Shown here: positions 43,342-52,097 of the stretch, in pieces
Layout of the letters: the number at the start of each line of letters is the position of its first letter
Position numbering within the stretch: position 1 is the stretch's first letter
Assembly: GCF_018406605.1 (NCBI RefSeq)
Contig: NZ_AP024545.1
Span: forward strand, 186,001 to 250,000
Direction of reading: 5' to 3'
From: Noviluteimonas caseinilytica
GTDB lineage: Bacteria > Pseudomonadota > Gammaproteobacteria > Xanthomonadales > Xanthomonadaceae
DNA: 64,000 nucleotides
Position numbers and translations under genes: made by a program
Notes under the pieces: generated by a model
What the model was told of the DNA's origin: nothing
The model's input: only the letters and a program-made list of their open reading frames with translations
Databases searched by the model: none

Positions 43342-44088
43342 TCAAGGCATGTACATGCCGCCGTTGACGTGCAGGGTTTCGCCGGTGATGTAGGCAGCGG
43401 CCGGGCCGGCCAGGAAGGCCACGGCGCGGGCGATGTCGGCCGGTTCGCCGAGGCGGCCCAGCGCGATCTGGCCGACCAGGGCGGCCTTGGCGTCCTCGGG
43501 CAGGTCGCGGGTCATGTCGGTGGCGATGAAGCCCGGGGCCACCACGTTCACGGTGATGCCGCGGCTGCCGATTTCCTTCGCCAGCGACTTGCTGAAAGCG
43601 ATGATGCCGGCCTTGGCGGCGGCGTAGTTGGCCTGCCCCGCATTGCCGGTGACGCCGATGACCGAGGCGATGTTGATGATGCGGCCCTTGCGCGCCTTCA
43701 TCATCCCGCGCATCACGGCCTTGGACGTGCGGAACACGCTCGACAGGTTGGTGTCGAGGATGGCCTGCCAGTCTTCTTCCTTCATCCGCATCAGCAGGTT
43801 GTCGCGCGTGATGCCGGCGTTGTTGACGAGGATGGAGACGCCGCCGAACTCTTTCGCGATGCCGTCGATCAGCGTTTCGATCGCCGCGCCGTCGGTGACG
43901 TTGAGCATGCGGCCGTGGCCGCCGTGCGCTGCCAGGCGTTCGCCGATCGCCTGCGCGCCGGCGTCGGTGGTGGCCGTGCCGATCACGGTGGCGCCGAGCG
44001 ACGCAAGCTCGTCCGCGATCGCCGCGCCGATGCCGCGGCTGGCGCCGGTGACGAGGGCGACTTCGCCCTTGAGGATCTGTTCGCTCAT
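43342..44088 (-). CDS. fabG: 3-oxoacyl-ACP reductase
   Basis: A 248-residue NADPH-dependent short-chain reductase. The cofactor motif is TGASRGIG (14-21), NNAGI follows at ~89, and catalytic Ser142, Tyr155 and Lys159 are in NIASVIG and YAAAKAG. Its ATG overlaps the fabD stop (ATGA). Confidence 0.97.
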   Translation of the reverse strand: MSEQILKGEVALVTGASRGIGAAIADELASLGATVIGTATTDAGAQAIGERLAAHGGHGRMLNVTDGAAIETLIDGIAKEFGGVSILVNNAGITRDNLLMRMKEEDWQAILDTNLSSVFRTSKAVMRGMMKARKGRIINIASVIGVTGNAGQANYAAAKAGIIAFSKSLAKEIGSRGITVNVVAPGFIATDMTRDLPEDAKAALVGQIALGRLGEPADIARAVAFLAGPAAAYITGETLHVNGGMYMP

Positions 44089-45032
44089 GCGTGGCTCCAT
44101 TCGGTGCGCGCGGATTCCATGTCGGCCTGCGTGCCGAGGGCGCGCGCATCCAGGGACTTGTCGATGCGCTTCACCAGGCCCGTGAGCACCTTGCCCGGGC
44201 CGCATTCGGCGATGCGCGTGGCGCCGCGCGCGGACAGCGCCTGCACGCAGCCGGTCCACTGCACGGGCAGGTACAACTGGCGCACGAGCGCGTCGCGGAT
44301 CGATTGCACGCTGTCGTGCACTTCGGCGTCGACGTTCTGCACCACCGGGCGATCGGGCGCGGACCATGCGAGGTCGTGCATCGCTTCGGCGAGGCGATTG
44401 GCGGCTTCGCGCATCAGCGGCGTGTGCGACGGCACGCTGACGGCGAGCTTCACCGCCTTGCGCACGCCGCGTTCGGCGAGCAGCGCGAGCGCGCGATCCA
44501 CCGCGGCGGCATGGCCGCCGATGACGATCTGGCCCGGCGAATTGAAATTGGCGGGCACGACGATCTCGTCGCCCGAGGCTTCCTTGCAGACGTCGAGCAC
44601 CAGCGCGTCTTCGGCACCGAGCACGGCGGCCATCGCACCGGTGCCGGCGGGTGCGGCGTCCTGCATGAGCTGGCCGCGCAAGCGCACGAGCTTCGCGCCG
44701 TCGTGCAGCGACAGCGCGCCGGCGGCGACGAGCGCGGCGTATTCGCCGAGGCTGTGGCCGGCGAACAACGCGGGCTGCGCACCGCCTTCGGCCTTCCACG
44801 CGCGCCATGCGGCGACGCCCGCGGCGAGCAGCGCGGGCTGCGTGAACTCGGTCTTGTTGAGCTGGTCTTCCGGACCCTGCTGCGAGAGCGCCCACAGGTC
44901 GACGCCTGCGCCATCGGACGCTTCGGCGAACGCCGACTGCACGCCGGCATGGCGCTGCGCGAGGTCGGCGAGCATGCCCACCGATTGCGAGCCCTGGCCG
45001 GGGAAAACGAAGGCGAGTTGGGGGTCGGTCAC
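44085..45032 (-). CDS. fabD: Malonyl-CoA:ACP transacylase
   Basis: A 315-residue acyltransferase that loads malonyl groups onto ACP. It begins LAFVFPGQGSQSVGM and has catalytic Ser94 in GHSLGE; the second catalytic His is in VPSHTPLM. The first codon is GTG at 45032 and the ribosome site is weak. It overlaps fabG, and follows fabH after 129 bases, where a separate promoter might lie. Confidence 0.97.
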   Translation of the reverse strand: MTDPQLAFVFPGQGSQSVGMLADLAQRHAGVQSAFAEASDGAGVDLWALSQQGPEDQLNKTEFTQPALLAAGVAAWRAWKAEGGAQPALFAGHSLGEYAALVAAGALSLHDGAKLVRLRGQLMQDAAPAGTGAMAAVLGAEDALVLDVCKEASGDEIVVPANFNSPGQIVIGGHAAAVDRALALLAERGVRKAVKLAVSVPSHTPLMREAANRLAEAMHDLAWSAPDRPVVQNVDAEVHDSVQSIRDALVRQLYLPVQWTGCVQALSARGATRIAECGPGKVLTGLVKRIDKSLDARALGTQADMESARTEWSHA

Positions 45033-45161
45033 GCGGTCAAGCCCGTGTCGAAAGGAGCGGGATGATACGAGTGTTCGCGGCGCAACGTCTGTACGACTGC
45101 GTATGCAAGCTCGGCAGTAGCGCGCGGATTCCGGCGCGCCGCTGCAGGCTGGAATGCGGGA

Positions 45162-46142
45162 TCAGTAGCGCAGCAGCGCCGAGCCCCAGGTGAAACCGCC
45201 GCCGAAGGCTTCCAGCAGCACCAGCTGGCCGCGCTGCACGCGCCCGGCGCGCACGGCTTCGTCCAGCGCCAGCGGCACGGAGCCCGACGAGGTATTGCCG
45301 TGCTTGTCGACGGTGACGATCACGCGGTCCATCGGCATGTCCAGGCGCTTGGCCGTGGCTTCGATGATGCGCAGGTTGGCCTGGTGCGGGATCAGCCAGT
45401 CGATGTCGTGGCGATCCAGGCCGTTGTGCTCGAGCGTTTCTTCCACGACCGAATCCAGCGCCTTGACGGCGTGCTTGAACACGTCGTTGCCGCTCATGTG
45501 GATCTTGACGCCGCAGTTGGGTTCGTCCGGCTTGAAGCCGACCGACACGCCGACCGGGCCCCACAGCAATTCCTTCTTGCTGCCGTCGGCATGCATGTGC
45601 GTGCTGAGGATGCCGGTCTCGGTGTCGGCCTTCAGCACCACCGCACCCGCGCCGTCGCCGAACAGCACGCACGTCGTGCGATCGGTCCAGTCGACCATGC
45701 GCGTCAGCGTTTCCGCACCGATCACCAGCACGGTGCGCGCAGCGCCGGAGCGGATGAACTTGTCGGCGATGGTGAGCGCGTAGACGAAGCCGCAGCACGC
45801 GGCGTTGACGTCGAACGCCGGGCAGCCGTTGGCGCCGAGGCGGTTCTGCACCAGGCACGCGGTGGACGGGAAGATCAGGTCCGGCGTGGTGGTGCCGAGC
45901 ACGATGAGATCGAGTTCGGAGGCCTGCACGCCCGCGGCTTCCATCGCGCGCACGGCGGCGTGGTACGCGAGGTCGCCCGTGGTCTGGCCGTCCGCGGCGA
46001 TGTGCCGCTCGCGGATGCCGGTGCGCGTGGCGATCCACTCATCGCTGGTATCGACGATCTTCGCCAGGTCGGCGTTGGTCAGCACTTTTTCCGGCAGGTA
46101 ACTGCCGGTACCGGCGATGCGCGCGAACACTTGCTGGGTCAT
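45162..46142 (-). CDS. fabH: 3-oxoacyl-ACP synthase III
   Basis: A 326-residue initiating condensing enzyme of fatty-acid synthesis. Catalytic Cys116 (NAACCGF), His253 (IPHQAN) and Asn283 (KHGNTS) are present, and DEWIATRTGIRER near residue 35 is typical. In X. campestris FabH also affects branched-chain acids and DSF signal (literature on the family). It follows rpmF directly; the plsX gene found at this point in E. coli is absent. Confidence 0.97.
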   Translation of the reverse strand: MTQQVFARIAGTGSYLPEKVLTNADLAKIVDTSDEWIATRTGIRERHIAADGQTTGDLAYHAAVRAMEAAGVQASELDLIVLGTTTPDLIFPSTACLVQNRLGANGCPAFDVNAACCGFVYALTIADKFIRSGAARTVLVIGAETLTRMVDWTDRTTCVLFGDGAGAVVLKADTETGILSTHMHADGSKKELLWGPVGVSVGFKPDEPNCGVKIHMSGNDVFKHAVKALDSVVEETLEHNGLDRHDIDWLIPHQANLRIIEATAKRLDMPMDRVIVTVDKHGNTSSGSVPLALDEAVRAGRVQRGQLVLLEAFGGGFTWGSALLRY

Positions 46143-46249
46143 GCCGATGTCCTGCCAATGTCCTGGCCGGTGGCCGACGCGGCCACGCATGGGGACAGCT
46201 GGTTGATTGCCTGGGCCGCGGCGCGCCGGGTGCCGGCGCGGCGGCGGAT

Positions 46250-46271
46250 GTCCGGCGCAAGCGCGCCGGAC
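46250..46271 (-). terminator. Hairpin after rpmF
   Basis: Perfect 9-bp stem GTCCGGCGC/GCGCCGGAC with a 4-base loop, 7 bases past the rpmF stop codon. No T-tract. It may stabilise the short rpmF message or attenuate reading into fabH. Confidence 0.5.
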
Positions 46272-46278
46272 GCGATCG

Positions 46279-46470
46279 TCACTCTTCGACGACGCGGTTC
46301 TTCGACGGCACGACCTTCTTGCCGCGGTAGTAACCGTCGGCCGTCACGTGGTGGCGCAGGTGCGTTTCGCCCGTGGTCGGGTCGGTGGCCAGCTGCTTGG
46401 CGGTGAGGGCGTCGTGCGAGCGGCGCATGCCTTTCTTCGACGGGGAAACGCGGGACTTCTGCACAGCCAT
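46279..46470 (-). CDS. rpmF: 50S ribosomal protein L32
   Basis: A 63-residue basic ribosomal protein beginning MAVQKSRVSPSKKGMRRSHD, with HLRHHVTADGYYRGKKVV near the C terminus. The CxxC zinc ligands found in some L32 are absent. It follows the YceD gene by 78 bases and leads the fab cluster, as in many proteobacteria. Confidence 0.97.
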   Translation of the reverse strand: MAVQKSRVSPSKKGMRRSHDALTAKQLATDPTTGETHLRHHVTADGYYRGKKVVPSKNRVVEE

Positions 46471-46548
46471 GGTCTTGCTCCGGTGGACGGAGGCGGGCGG
46501 CTTGCCCGGCTTCCGGTTCTAAGTTGTTCGTTGGTCTTGCGGTGTTGC

Positions 46549-47094
46549 TTACTTCTGTTTGTCTTTCAGCGCGGACAACGCCGCGAACGGGTTGGCGCGC
46601 TCCACTTCTTCTTCCGGCGCGCCCCAGTCGCTGTCGACCAGGTCGGTGTCGGGCGACACGGGCACCACCGGCACGGCGAGGATGAGTTCGTCCTCCACCA
46701 CGTCCGCGGGCCGCAGCATGCCGTCGTCCCCGACCAGCAGCGCCTCGTAGCCTTCCGGCAACGCTTCTTCCTCGGCTTCGTCCCGGATCAGCCCGAGCCG
46801 TTGCACCATCTGCACCGGATACACGAACCGCTGCAGGCTGCGCTGGCATGTCAGCGGCAACTTCGCCTCGATCCGCAATTCCATGTAGGGAATGCGCAGC
46901 GCGTCGTGGTCGAATTCGATCTCGACGTGCGCATTTCCTTCGGTGTCCGCGAGGCTGCCTCGCAACCGTTGCATGGACGCCAGCGGCAGCACGCCTTCGA
47001 AGGTGCGCCGCGCCGCGACCATGCGCCAGGCATCCAGCTGCTCCGGAAGCCGGGGCTGCTTTGAAGACCCGGGTTCGGGGGAATCGTCGGACAT
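46549..47094 (-). CDS. YceD family protein (DUF177)
   Basis: A 181-residue protein of the DUF177/YceD family, regularly encoded just before rpmF and linked to 23S rRNA accumulation in some organisms. Recognisable parts are PLTCQRSLQRFVYPV and an acidic LVGDDGMLRPADVVEDELILAVPVVP stretch in pieces, with NPFAALSALK at the C terminus. Its ATG at 47094 is divergent from the TM/coiled-coil protein gene. Confidence 0.92.
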   Translation of the reverse strand: MSDDSPEPGSSKQPRLPEQLDAWRMVAARRTFEGVLPLASMQRLRGSLADTEGNAHVEIEFDHDALRIPYMELRIEAKLPLTCQRSLQRFVYPVQMVQRLGLIRDEAEEEALPEGYEALLVGDDGMLRPADVVEDELILAVPVVPVSPDTDLVDSDWGAPEEEVERANPFAALSALKDKQK

Positions 47095-47212
47095 GAGCCG
47101 CGGAATGGTAGGCGCGGCCCCGGGGCCTGTCAAACCCGCGGAGGACGAACTCCTTGATCCGGCAGGGAAACCAACGGCAGACTTGGCCCCGCACCTTTCG
47201 TCGGAATCCTGC

Positions 47213-47575
47213 GTGACCACCACTCTCCTGCTTGTCCTCGCTGCGGTGGTCGTGGCGGCCCTCGCCTTCATGGTCCGCCGCAAGTCCGGCCGCCGCCAGC
47301 GGGCGGTCCGCGAACTGCTGGATTCGGCCGACGCCCTGGAAGCCCGCCTGCGCACGGCCCGGGCCGAAATCGAGGCCGTGGCCGGCGACGAGGACGACCC
47401 GGTCCGCGACGCCCTGCGCACCATGCTCCGCCAGCGGCTGTGGCTCCAGCAGCACGGCAGCCGGGCCACGCTGGAGGAGCTGGACACGGTCCGGACCTCC
47501 ATCGACGCCGCCCGCACCCGCATCGAGGACCAACTGGCCCGCATCGAACGCGCCCGCGCGATGCCGCTGGCGTGA
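47213..47575 (+). CDS. Hypothetical membrane-anchored coiled-coil protein (~120 aa)
   Basis: From the GTG at 47213 the product has an N-terminal membrane helix (TLLLVLAAVVVAALAFM) and then a ~90-residue helix with heptad character (RAVRELLDSADALEARLRTA, TRIEDQLARIERARAM). The first codon is a judgement: in-frame ATGs at 47093 and 47105 would add a 36-40-residue non-conserved extension. Its stop overlaps the maf GTG (GTGA). I do not recognise a family. The layout resembles small division- or wall-linked membrane proteins, but that is only an analogy. Confidence 0.65.
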   Translation: MTTTLLLVLAAVVVAALAFMVRRKSGRRQRAVRELLDSADALEARLRTARAEIEAVAGDEDDPVRDALRTMLRQRLWLQQHGSRATLEELDTVRTSIDAARTRIEDQLARIERARAMPLA

Positions 47576-48141
47576 AGCTGGTCCTCGGCTCCACCTCGCC
47601 GTACCGGCGCGAATTGCTCGCGCGGCTGGGCCTGCCGTTCGACGTGGCCCGCCCCGAGGTCGACGAATCCCCCGCCCCCGGCGAAACCCCCGCCCACCTG
47701 GCCTTGCGCCTGGCACGGGCGAAGGCGGCCGCCGTGGCACAGGCGCATCCGGGCGCGTGGGTGATCGGATCGGACCAGGTGGCCGACCTGGACGGCCAGC
47801 CGCTCGGGAAATCCGGCGGACGCGATGCCGCGATCGCGCAGCTCGAAGCGATGTCCGCGCGCGCCGTGGTGTTCCGCACCGCGGTGAGCGTGCGTTGCGG
47901 CGACATCGCGCACGACGCGGTGGACGCCACGCGCGTGCGCTTCCGTCCGCTGTCGCGCGCGGAGATCGAACGTTACGTGGCAGCCGAGCAACCATTCGAT
48001 TGCGCGGGCAGTTTCAAGTCCGAAGGCCTCGGCATCACGTTGTTCGATGCGATCGAAACGTCGGATCCCACCGCGTTGATCGGCTTGCCGCTGATCGCGA
48101 CCGCGCGCCTGTTGCGCGCGGCGGGATTCCAGCTGCCCTAG
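47572..48141 (+). CDS. Maf-like nucleotide pyrophosphatase (YceF type)
   Basis: A 189-residue Maf-family nucleoside triphosphate pyrophosphatase. The N-terminal STSPYRRELLARLGLPF, central IGSDQVADLDG and FDCAGSFKSEGLG resemble YceF, which hydrolyses 7-methyl-GTP, rather than the dTTP/UTP-specific YhdE. It starts at GTG 47572, overlapping the preceding stop by four bases. Confidence 0.92.
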   Translation: MKLVLGSTSPYRRELLARLGLPFDVARPEVDESPAPGETPAHLALRLARAKAAAVAQAHPGAWVIGSDQVADLDGQPLGKSGGRDAAIAQLEAMSARAVVFRTAVSVRCGDIAHDAVDATRVRFRPLSRAEIERYVAAEQPFDCAGSFKSEGLGITLFDAIETSDPTALIGLPLIATARLLRAAGFQLP

Positions 48142-48151
48142 CCCCGCGCGA

Positions 48152-50098
48152 TCAGTCGACGATGCGCAGCGGTTGCTGCGGCCATTCCTCGACGCTGCCG
48201 TCGCGCCCGATCAACCGCAGCCCCAGCCAATGCAGGCCGGGCGACACCGCACCCGCGCGCACCTGCGCGGTGTAGGCGACATAGGGATGCGCGGGATCGT
48301 TCGACACGCCCCAGAACGCAGCGATGCCCGGATCGGCCTGGCCGTAGTCGGCGACGCCGATCACCTGGCCGTCGAGCGTGACTTCCACGCGCGCCAGCCC
48401 CACGCCGTCCTTGAACGCCCAGCCGGCGACTTCGAAATCGCGCGACACGCGCACCCCGGACTTCGGCGTGTCGATCCAGGCCATCGCCGGCGTGGTGCAC
48501 GGCCCTTCCGCGCGTTGCGCCGGCATCGCGAACAGCAGGAAGCGTTGCCGCCCGTGGTCGATCGACACGCCCTGTGGTTTCGGCAACGGCCCCACCAGGT
48601 CGCAGAGCGCGTGATAGCGCGACAGCAGGTCGCGATAGCGCACTTCCGACGCGCCGACCACCAGCAGCAACGGCTGCGCGCCGAGTTGCTTCCGGTCTTC
48701 CGCCAGCAGGTTCCACACGGACAGCTGCGGCGCGCGCCCGTGGTGGCCGTTGAGCGGATGCGGCAGCACCGCGATGCGCGGATCGTCGAGCGCAAAGCCG
48801 AGTTCCGCACCGATCTTGAAGTTGTCCGCGACGATGCGCGTGTTGCCCGGCATGCCGGCGCGTTTCGAACGCACGGCATCGGCCAGCGTGTCCCAGCCCG
48901 CGAAATTCGACGGATACCACTTGGCCGCGGCGAAACGCGCGCGCATGTCCGCGCTCGACACCACGATGTAATACGCGAGCAACGCCGCCAGCCCCGCGCC
49001 CGCCAGCAGCCACGTGGCGCGGCGCCATGCGCGCGGCCACTGCGCGAGCGTCGCCGGCACCAGCGGCAGCAATGCGAAATACCCCGCGAGCGGCCAGTGG
49101 AAACTCACGCGTTCGTCGTCGGCGAAGAAGCCGAGCGCGCAGAACCCGAGCACCAGCACCGCACCGAGCAACGCGCAGTAGCGCGCGAACACCGGCGACG
49201 GCGCGCCGTGCCCGTTCCATCCACGCCACCCGGCGTGTGCGAGCGCGGCGAACAGCAACGGCGTGGTGATCACCGCCTGCACGACGACGAACCACAGGCC
49301 GTCGAGGTGGAAATGCCAGGGATGGCGATCGACCAGCTGGAAGCGCAGGCCGGCATCGCCGTGGCCGAGGTTCCAGAGCAGCAGCGGCGCCCATGCGAGC
49401 GCACCGAGCACGAGCGCGACCCACACGCGGGCGTCGCGCAACACGACGCGCCCCGCGGGCAACGCGAGCAACGCGACTGCGCCGACGCCGATCACCGCGA
49501 TGAAGCGGTAATGGCTGAGCGCGCCGATCGCCAGGCCGATGGCGAGTTCCAGCGCGGCGCCGGCATCCACGCGGCGCAGCAGGCGCGCACCCGCATGCAG
49601 GCACAGCAACGTGGCGAACGCCAGCGGCACGTCCGGCAACGCGAGCATGCCCAGCGTGCCGGCGAGCGGCAGCAGCACCGCGAGCGTGCCGGCCTGCCAC
49701 GCGCGCACGGACAGCGTGGCATCGGCGGCGTCATCGCCAACGCGCGCGCCCAGGCGCGCCACGCGCACGACGAGCCACGGCAACGCGGCGGCCAGCACGA
49801 GGAACGGCCAGCGCACCCCGAAGGCATTCGACCCGACGACTTCCGTGCCCAGCCGCGTGAGCCACGCAGTCAGGCCCGGCAGGTCGGAATAGGCAAGCGC
49901 GAGGTGGCGGCCTTCCTGCCAGTAGAAGGCTTCGTCCACGAACAAGGGAAGCCGCGCGACGATCGCGAGCTTGAGCAGGACCACGATCCCCCAACACGCC
50001 AGGAACACCCGGCGCGCCTGCGCCTGCGCCAGGTCGCCCGCGAGGTGATCCTCGGCCCGCCGTCCGCCGGCAGGCTGTTCGCCAGTTTCGTTCCGCAT
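48152..50098 (-). CDS. Membrane glycosyltransferase, GT39/ArnT-like
   Basis: A 648-residue inner-membrane protein with about ten predicted helices in residues ~30-420. The early loop has LPLFVDEAFYWQEGRHLAL, the DE-containing first periplasmic loop seen in GT39/ArnT/PMT transferases, and SHYRFIAVIGVGA later. The C-terminal ~200 residues form a soluble beta-rich domain (GVRVSRDFEVAGWAFKDG). It likely moves a sugar from a polyprenyl carrier to an envelope acceptor. The 3' end converges on maf. Confidence 0.8.
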   Translation of the reverse strand: MRNETGEQPAGGRRAEDHLAGDLAQAQARRVFLACWGIVVLLKLAIVARLPLFVDEAFYWQEGRHLALAYSDLPGLTAWLTRLGTEVVGSNAFGVRWPFLVLAAALPWLVVRVARLGARVGDDAADATLSVRAWQAGTLAVLLPLAGTLGMLALPDVPLAFATLLCLHAGARLLRRVDAGAALELAIGLAIGALSHYRFIAVIGVGAVALLALPAGRVVLRDARVWVALVLGALAWAPLLLWNLGHGDAGLRFQLVDRHPWHFHLDGLWFVVVQAVITTPLLFAALAHAGWRGWNGHGAPSPVFARYCALLGAVLVLGFCALGFFADDERVSFHWPLAGYFALLPLVPATLAQWPRAWRRATWLLAGAGLAALLAYYIVVSSADMRARFAAAKWYPSNFAGWDTLADAVRSKRAGMPGNTRIVADNFKIGAELGFALDDPRIAVLPHPLNGHHGRAPQLSVWNLLAEDRKQLGAQPLLLVVGASEVRYRDLLSRYHALCDLVGPLPKPQGVSIDHGRQRFLLFAMPAQRAEGPCTTPAMAWIDTPKSGVRVSRDFEVAGWAFKDGVGLARVEVTLDGQVIGVADYGQADPGIAAFWGVSNDPAHPYVAYTAQVRAGAVSPGLHWLGLRLIGRDGSVEEWPQQPLRIVD

Positions 50099-50176
50099 GC
50101 ACCCGGGCCCTCGTACACTCCGTCGAACCGCAAGACCGCCTTGCCATTCCCGCCCCGCACGATCGACAGGAAGCCG

Positions 50177-51127
50177 ATGTCCGCACTCCCGGCCGCGAAG
50201 ATGCTACCCGATGCGCTCCGCCAGGCCCTCGCGAATGCGCAGGACCAGGTCAACACGCTGCTGCTGGGCAAGAACCACGAGGTGCGGCTGGCCTTCGTCG
50301 CGTTGCTGTCCGACGGCCATTTGCTGATCGAGGACCTGCCCGGCCTCGGCAAGACCACGCTGGCGCACGCGATGGCCGCGACGCTGGGGTTGGGCTTCCA
50401 GCGCGTGCAGTTCACCTCGGATCTGTTGCCGGCCGACATCCTCGGCGTCTCGGTGTTCGATGCACAAGCCCGACGCTTCGAGTTCCACCCCGGACCGATC
50501 TTCGCGCACGTGCTGCTGGCCGACGAAATCAACCGCGCGCCGCCGCGCACGCAGAGCGCGCTGCTCGAAGCGATGGCCGAACACCAGGTCACCGTCGACG
50601 GCACCACGCACGCGTTGCCCAATCCCTTCTTCGTGATCGCCACGCAGAATCCCGTCGATCTCGCCGGCACCTACCCGTTGCCGGATTCGCAACTCGATCG
50701 GTTCCTGCTGCGCCTCAACCTCGGCTATCCGAACGAAGACGCCGAACGCGCGCTGCTCGCCGGCACCGATCGCCGCGCGATGATCGCGCAATCGCAATCG
50801 ATCCTCGGCACCGGCGACGTGCTTGCCTTGCGCACCGCCGCCGCGTCCGTGCCCGCGGGCGATGCGCTGGTCGCCTACGTGCAGGCGCTGCTGGGACGCA
50901 GCCGCCGCCATCCGGGCGTGCGCGTCGGCCTGTCGCCGCGCGCGGGCCTGGCCTTGCTGCGCGCGGCGCGGGCGTACGCGTTGCTGCTCGGCCGCGAACA
51001 CGCGGTGCCCGAAGACGTGCAGGCGTTGTTCGCCGCGGTCGCCGCGCATCGCCTCGTGGCGGACGCCGATGCCGGCGACGGCGCCGCGCTCGCGCGCGCC
51101 ATCCTGCACGCCGTGCCCGTCGACTGA
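50177..51127 (+). CDS. MoxR-family AAA+ ATPase
   Basis: A 316-residue AAA+ chaperone-like ATPase. Walker A is DLPGLGKTT, Walker B LLADEINRAPP, and MoxR-specific stretches include QFTSDLLPADILGV, TQNPVDLAGTYPLPDSQLDRF and LSPRAGLALLRAAR. AGGAAG lies just before the ATG. It leads a DUF58-transglutaminase cluster, a common MoxR partnership whose biochemical role is poorly known. Confidence 0.92.
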   Translation: MSALPAAKMLPDALRQALANAQDQVNTLLLGKNHEVRLAFVALLSDGHLLIEDLPGLGKTTLAHAMAATLGLGFQRVQFTSDLLPADILGVSVFDAQARRFEFHPGPIFAHVLLADEINRAPPRTQSALLEAMAEHQVTVDGTTHALPNPFFVIATQNPVDLAGTYPLPDSQLDRFLLRLNLGYPNEDAERALLAGTDRRAMIAQSQSILGTGDVLALRTAAASVPAGDALVAYVQALLGRSRRHPGVRVGLSPRAGLALLRAARAYALLLGREHAVPEDVQALFAAVAAHRLVADADAGDGAALARAILHAVPVD

Positions 51128-51128
51128 G

Positions 51129-52097
51129 ATGCGCGAAACCCTGCGCGCGCTGCGCGGACGCCTGGAGCGCTTCGTGCGCCCGCGCACGCCGGAACCCTTC
51201 CCGGTCGAGCTGCACCGCCGCCGCATCTACGTGCTGCCCACCCGCTTCGGCCTGTTCTTCGGCGTGATGCTGGTGGCGATGGGCGTCGGCGCGCTGAACT
51301 ACAACAACAACCCCGCGCTGCTGCTGATGTTGCTGCTCGCCGGCGCGGCGCAGACCAGCCTGCTCGGCGCGCACCTGCAGCTGAGCGGCCTGCGCCTCGT
51401 CGCGGTGAGCGCCGATCCCGTGCCCGCCGGCGCGCCGATCCTGTTGCGCCTGCATGCGCGCGCACCCTCGCGCGGCCGAGAACGCCGCGGCCTGCGCGTG
51501 GATTGCCCCGATGCCACCGGCACGCTGTCGCTCGACGACGGCGTGGGCGAAGCCGAACTCGCGCTGCCCACGCAGCGCCGCGGCTGGCTCGACGTCCCGC
51601 GCCTGCGCATTTCCACCACGCGTCCGCTGGGCCTGGTGCGCGCGTGGTCGTGGGTGTGGCCCGAACAACCGCTGCTCGTGTATCCCGCGCCCGAACCCAA
51701 CGGCCCGCCCCTGCCCGACGGCGCCGGCGAAGCCGCGCTTGCTCGCCTGCATCCGCTCGGCGACGACGTGCACCACCTGCGCGCATACCGCCGCGGCGAC
51801 CCGCCGCGCACGATCGCGTGGAAACCCACGGCGCGCCTGGGCAGCCTGCTCGTGCGCGAATACGAACAACCGTTGTCGGCGGACATCGTGCTCGATTGGT
51901 TCCGCATCACGGGCCTGGACATGGAAGCGCGCATCCGCCGCCTCGCGCGCTGGGTGGACGAAGCCGAGCGCGACGGCCGGCGCTATCGCCTCGTCGTCCC
52001 CGGCCATCCGCCGATCGGTCCCGCGCAGGGTGCCGCGCATCGCCACGCGTGCCTGCGCGCACTCGCGCTGCTGCCCGGCGGGATGGGGGCCCGATGA
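51129..52097 (+). CDS. DUF58 domain protein
   Basis: A 322-residue protein. A pair of membrane helices lies at ~40-75 (FGLFFGVMLVAMGVGALNY, NPALLLMLLLAGAA). The DUF58 signature lies around GDDVHHLRAYRRGDPPRTIAW and LLVREYEQP. DUF58 proteins have a von-Willebrand-A-like fold and are found with MoxR ATPases. It starts one base after the MoxR gene and overlaps the transglutaminase (ATGA). Confidence 0.9.
   Translation: MRETLRALRGRLERFVRPRTPEPFPVELHRRRIYVLPTRFGLFFGVMLVAMGVGALNYNNNPALLLMLLLAGAAQTSLLGAHLQLSGLRLVAVSADPVPAGAPILLRLHARAPSRGRERRGLRVDCPDATGTLSLDDGVGEAELALPTQRRGWLDVPRLRISTTRPLGLVRAWSWVWPEQPLLVYPAPEPNGPPLPDGAGEAALARLHPLGDDVHHLRAYRRGDPPRTIAWKPTARLGSLLVREYEQPLSADIVLDWFRITGLDMEARIRRLARWVDEAERDGRRYRLVVPGHPPIGPAQGAAHRHACLRALALLPGGMGAR

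Noticed and set aside
48173..50176. Long plus-strand frame before the MoxR gene
   Set aside because: Antisense to the membrane glycosyltransferase; composition is His/Arg-rich without motifs. MoxR starts at 50177 with its own ribosome site.
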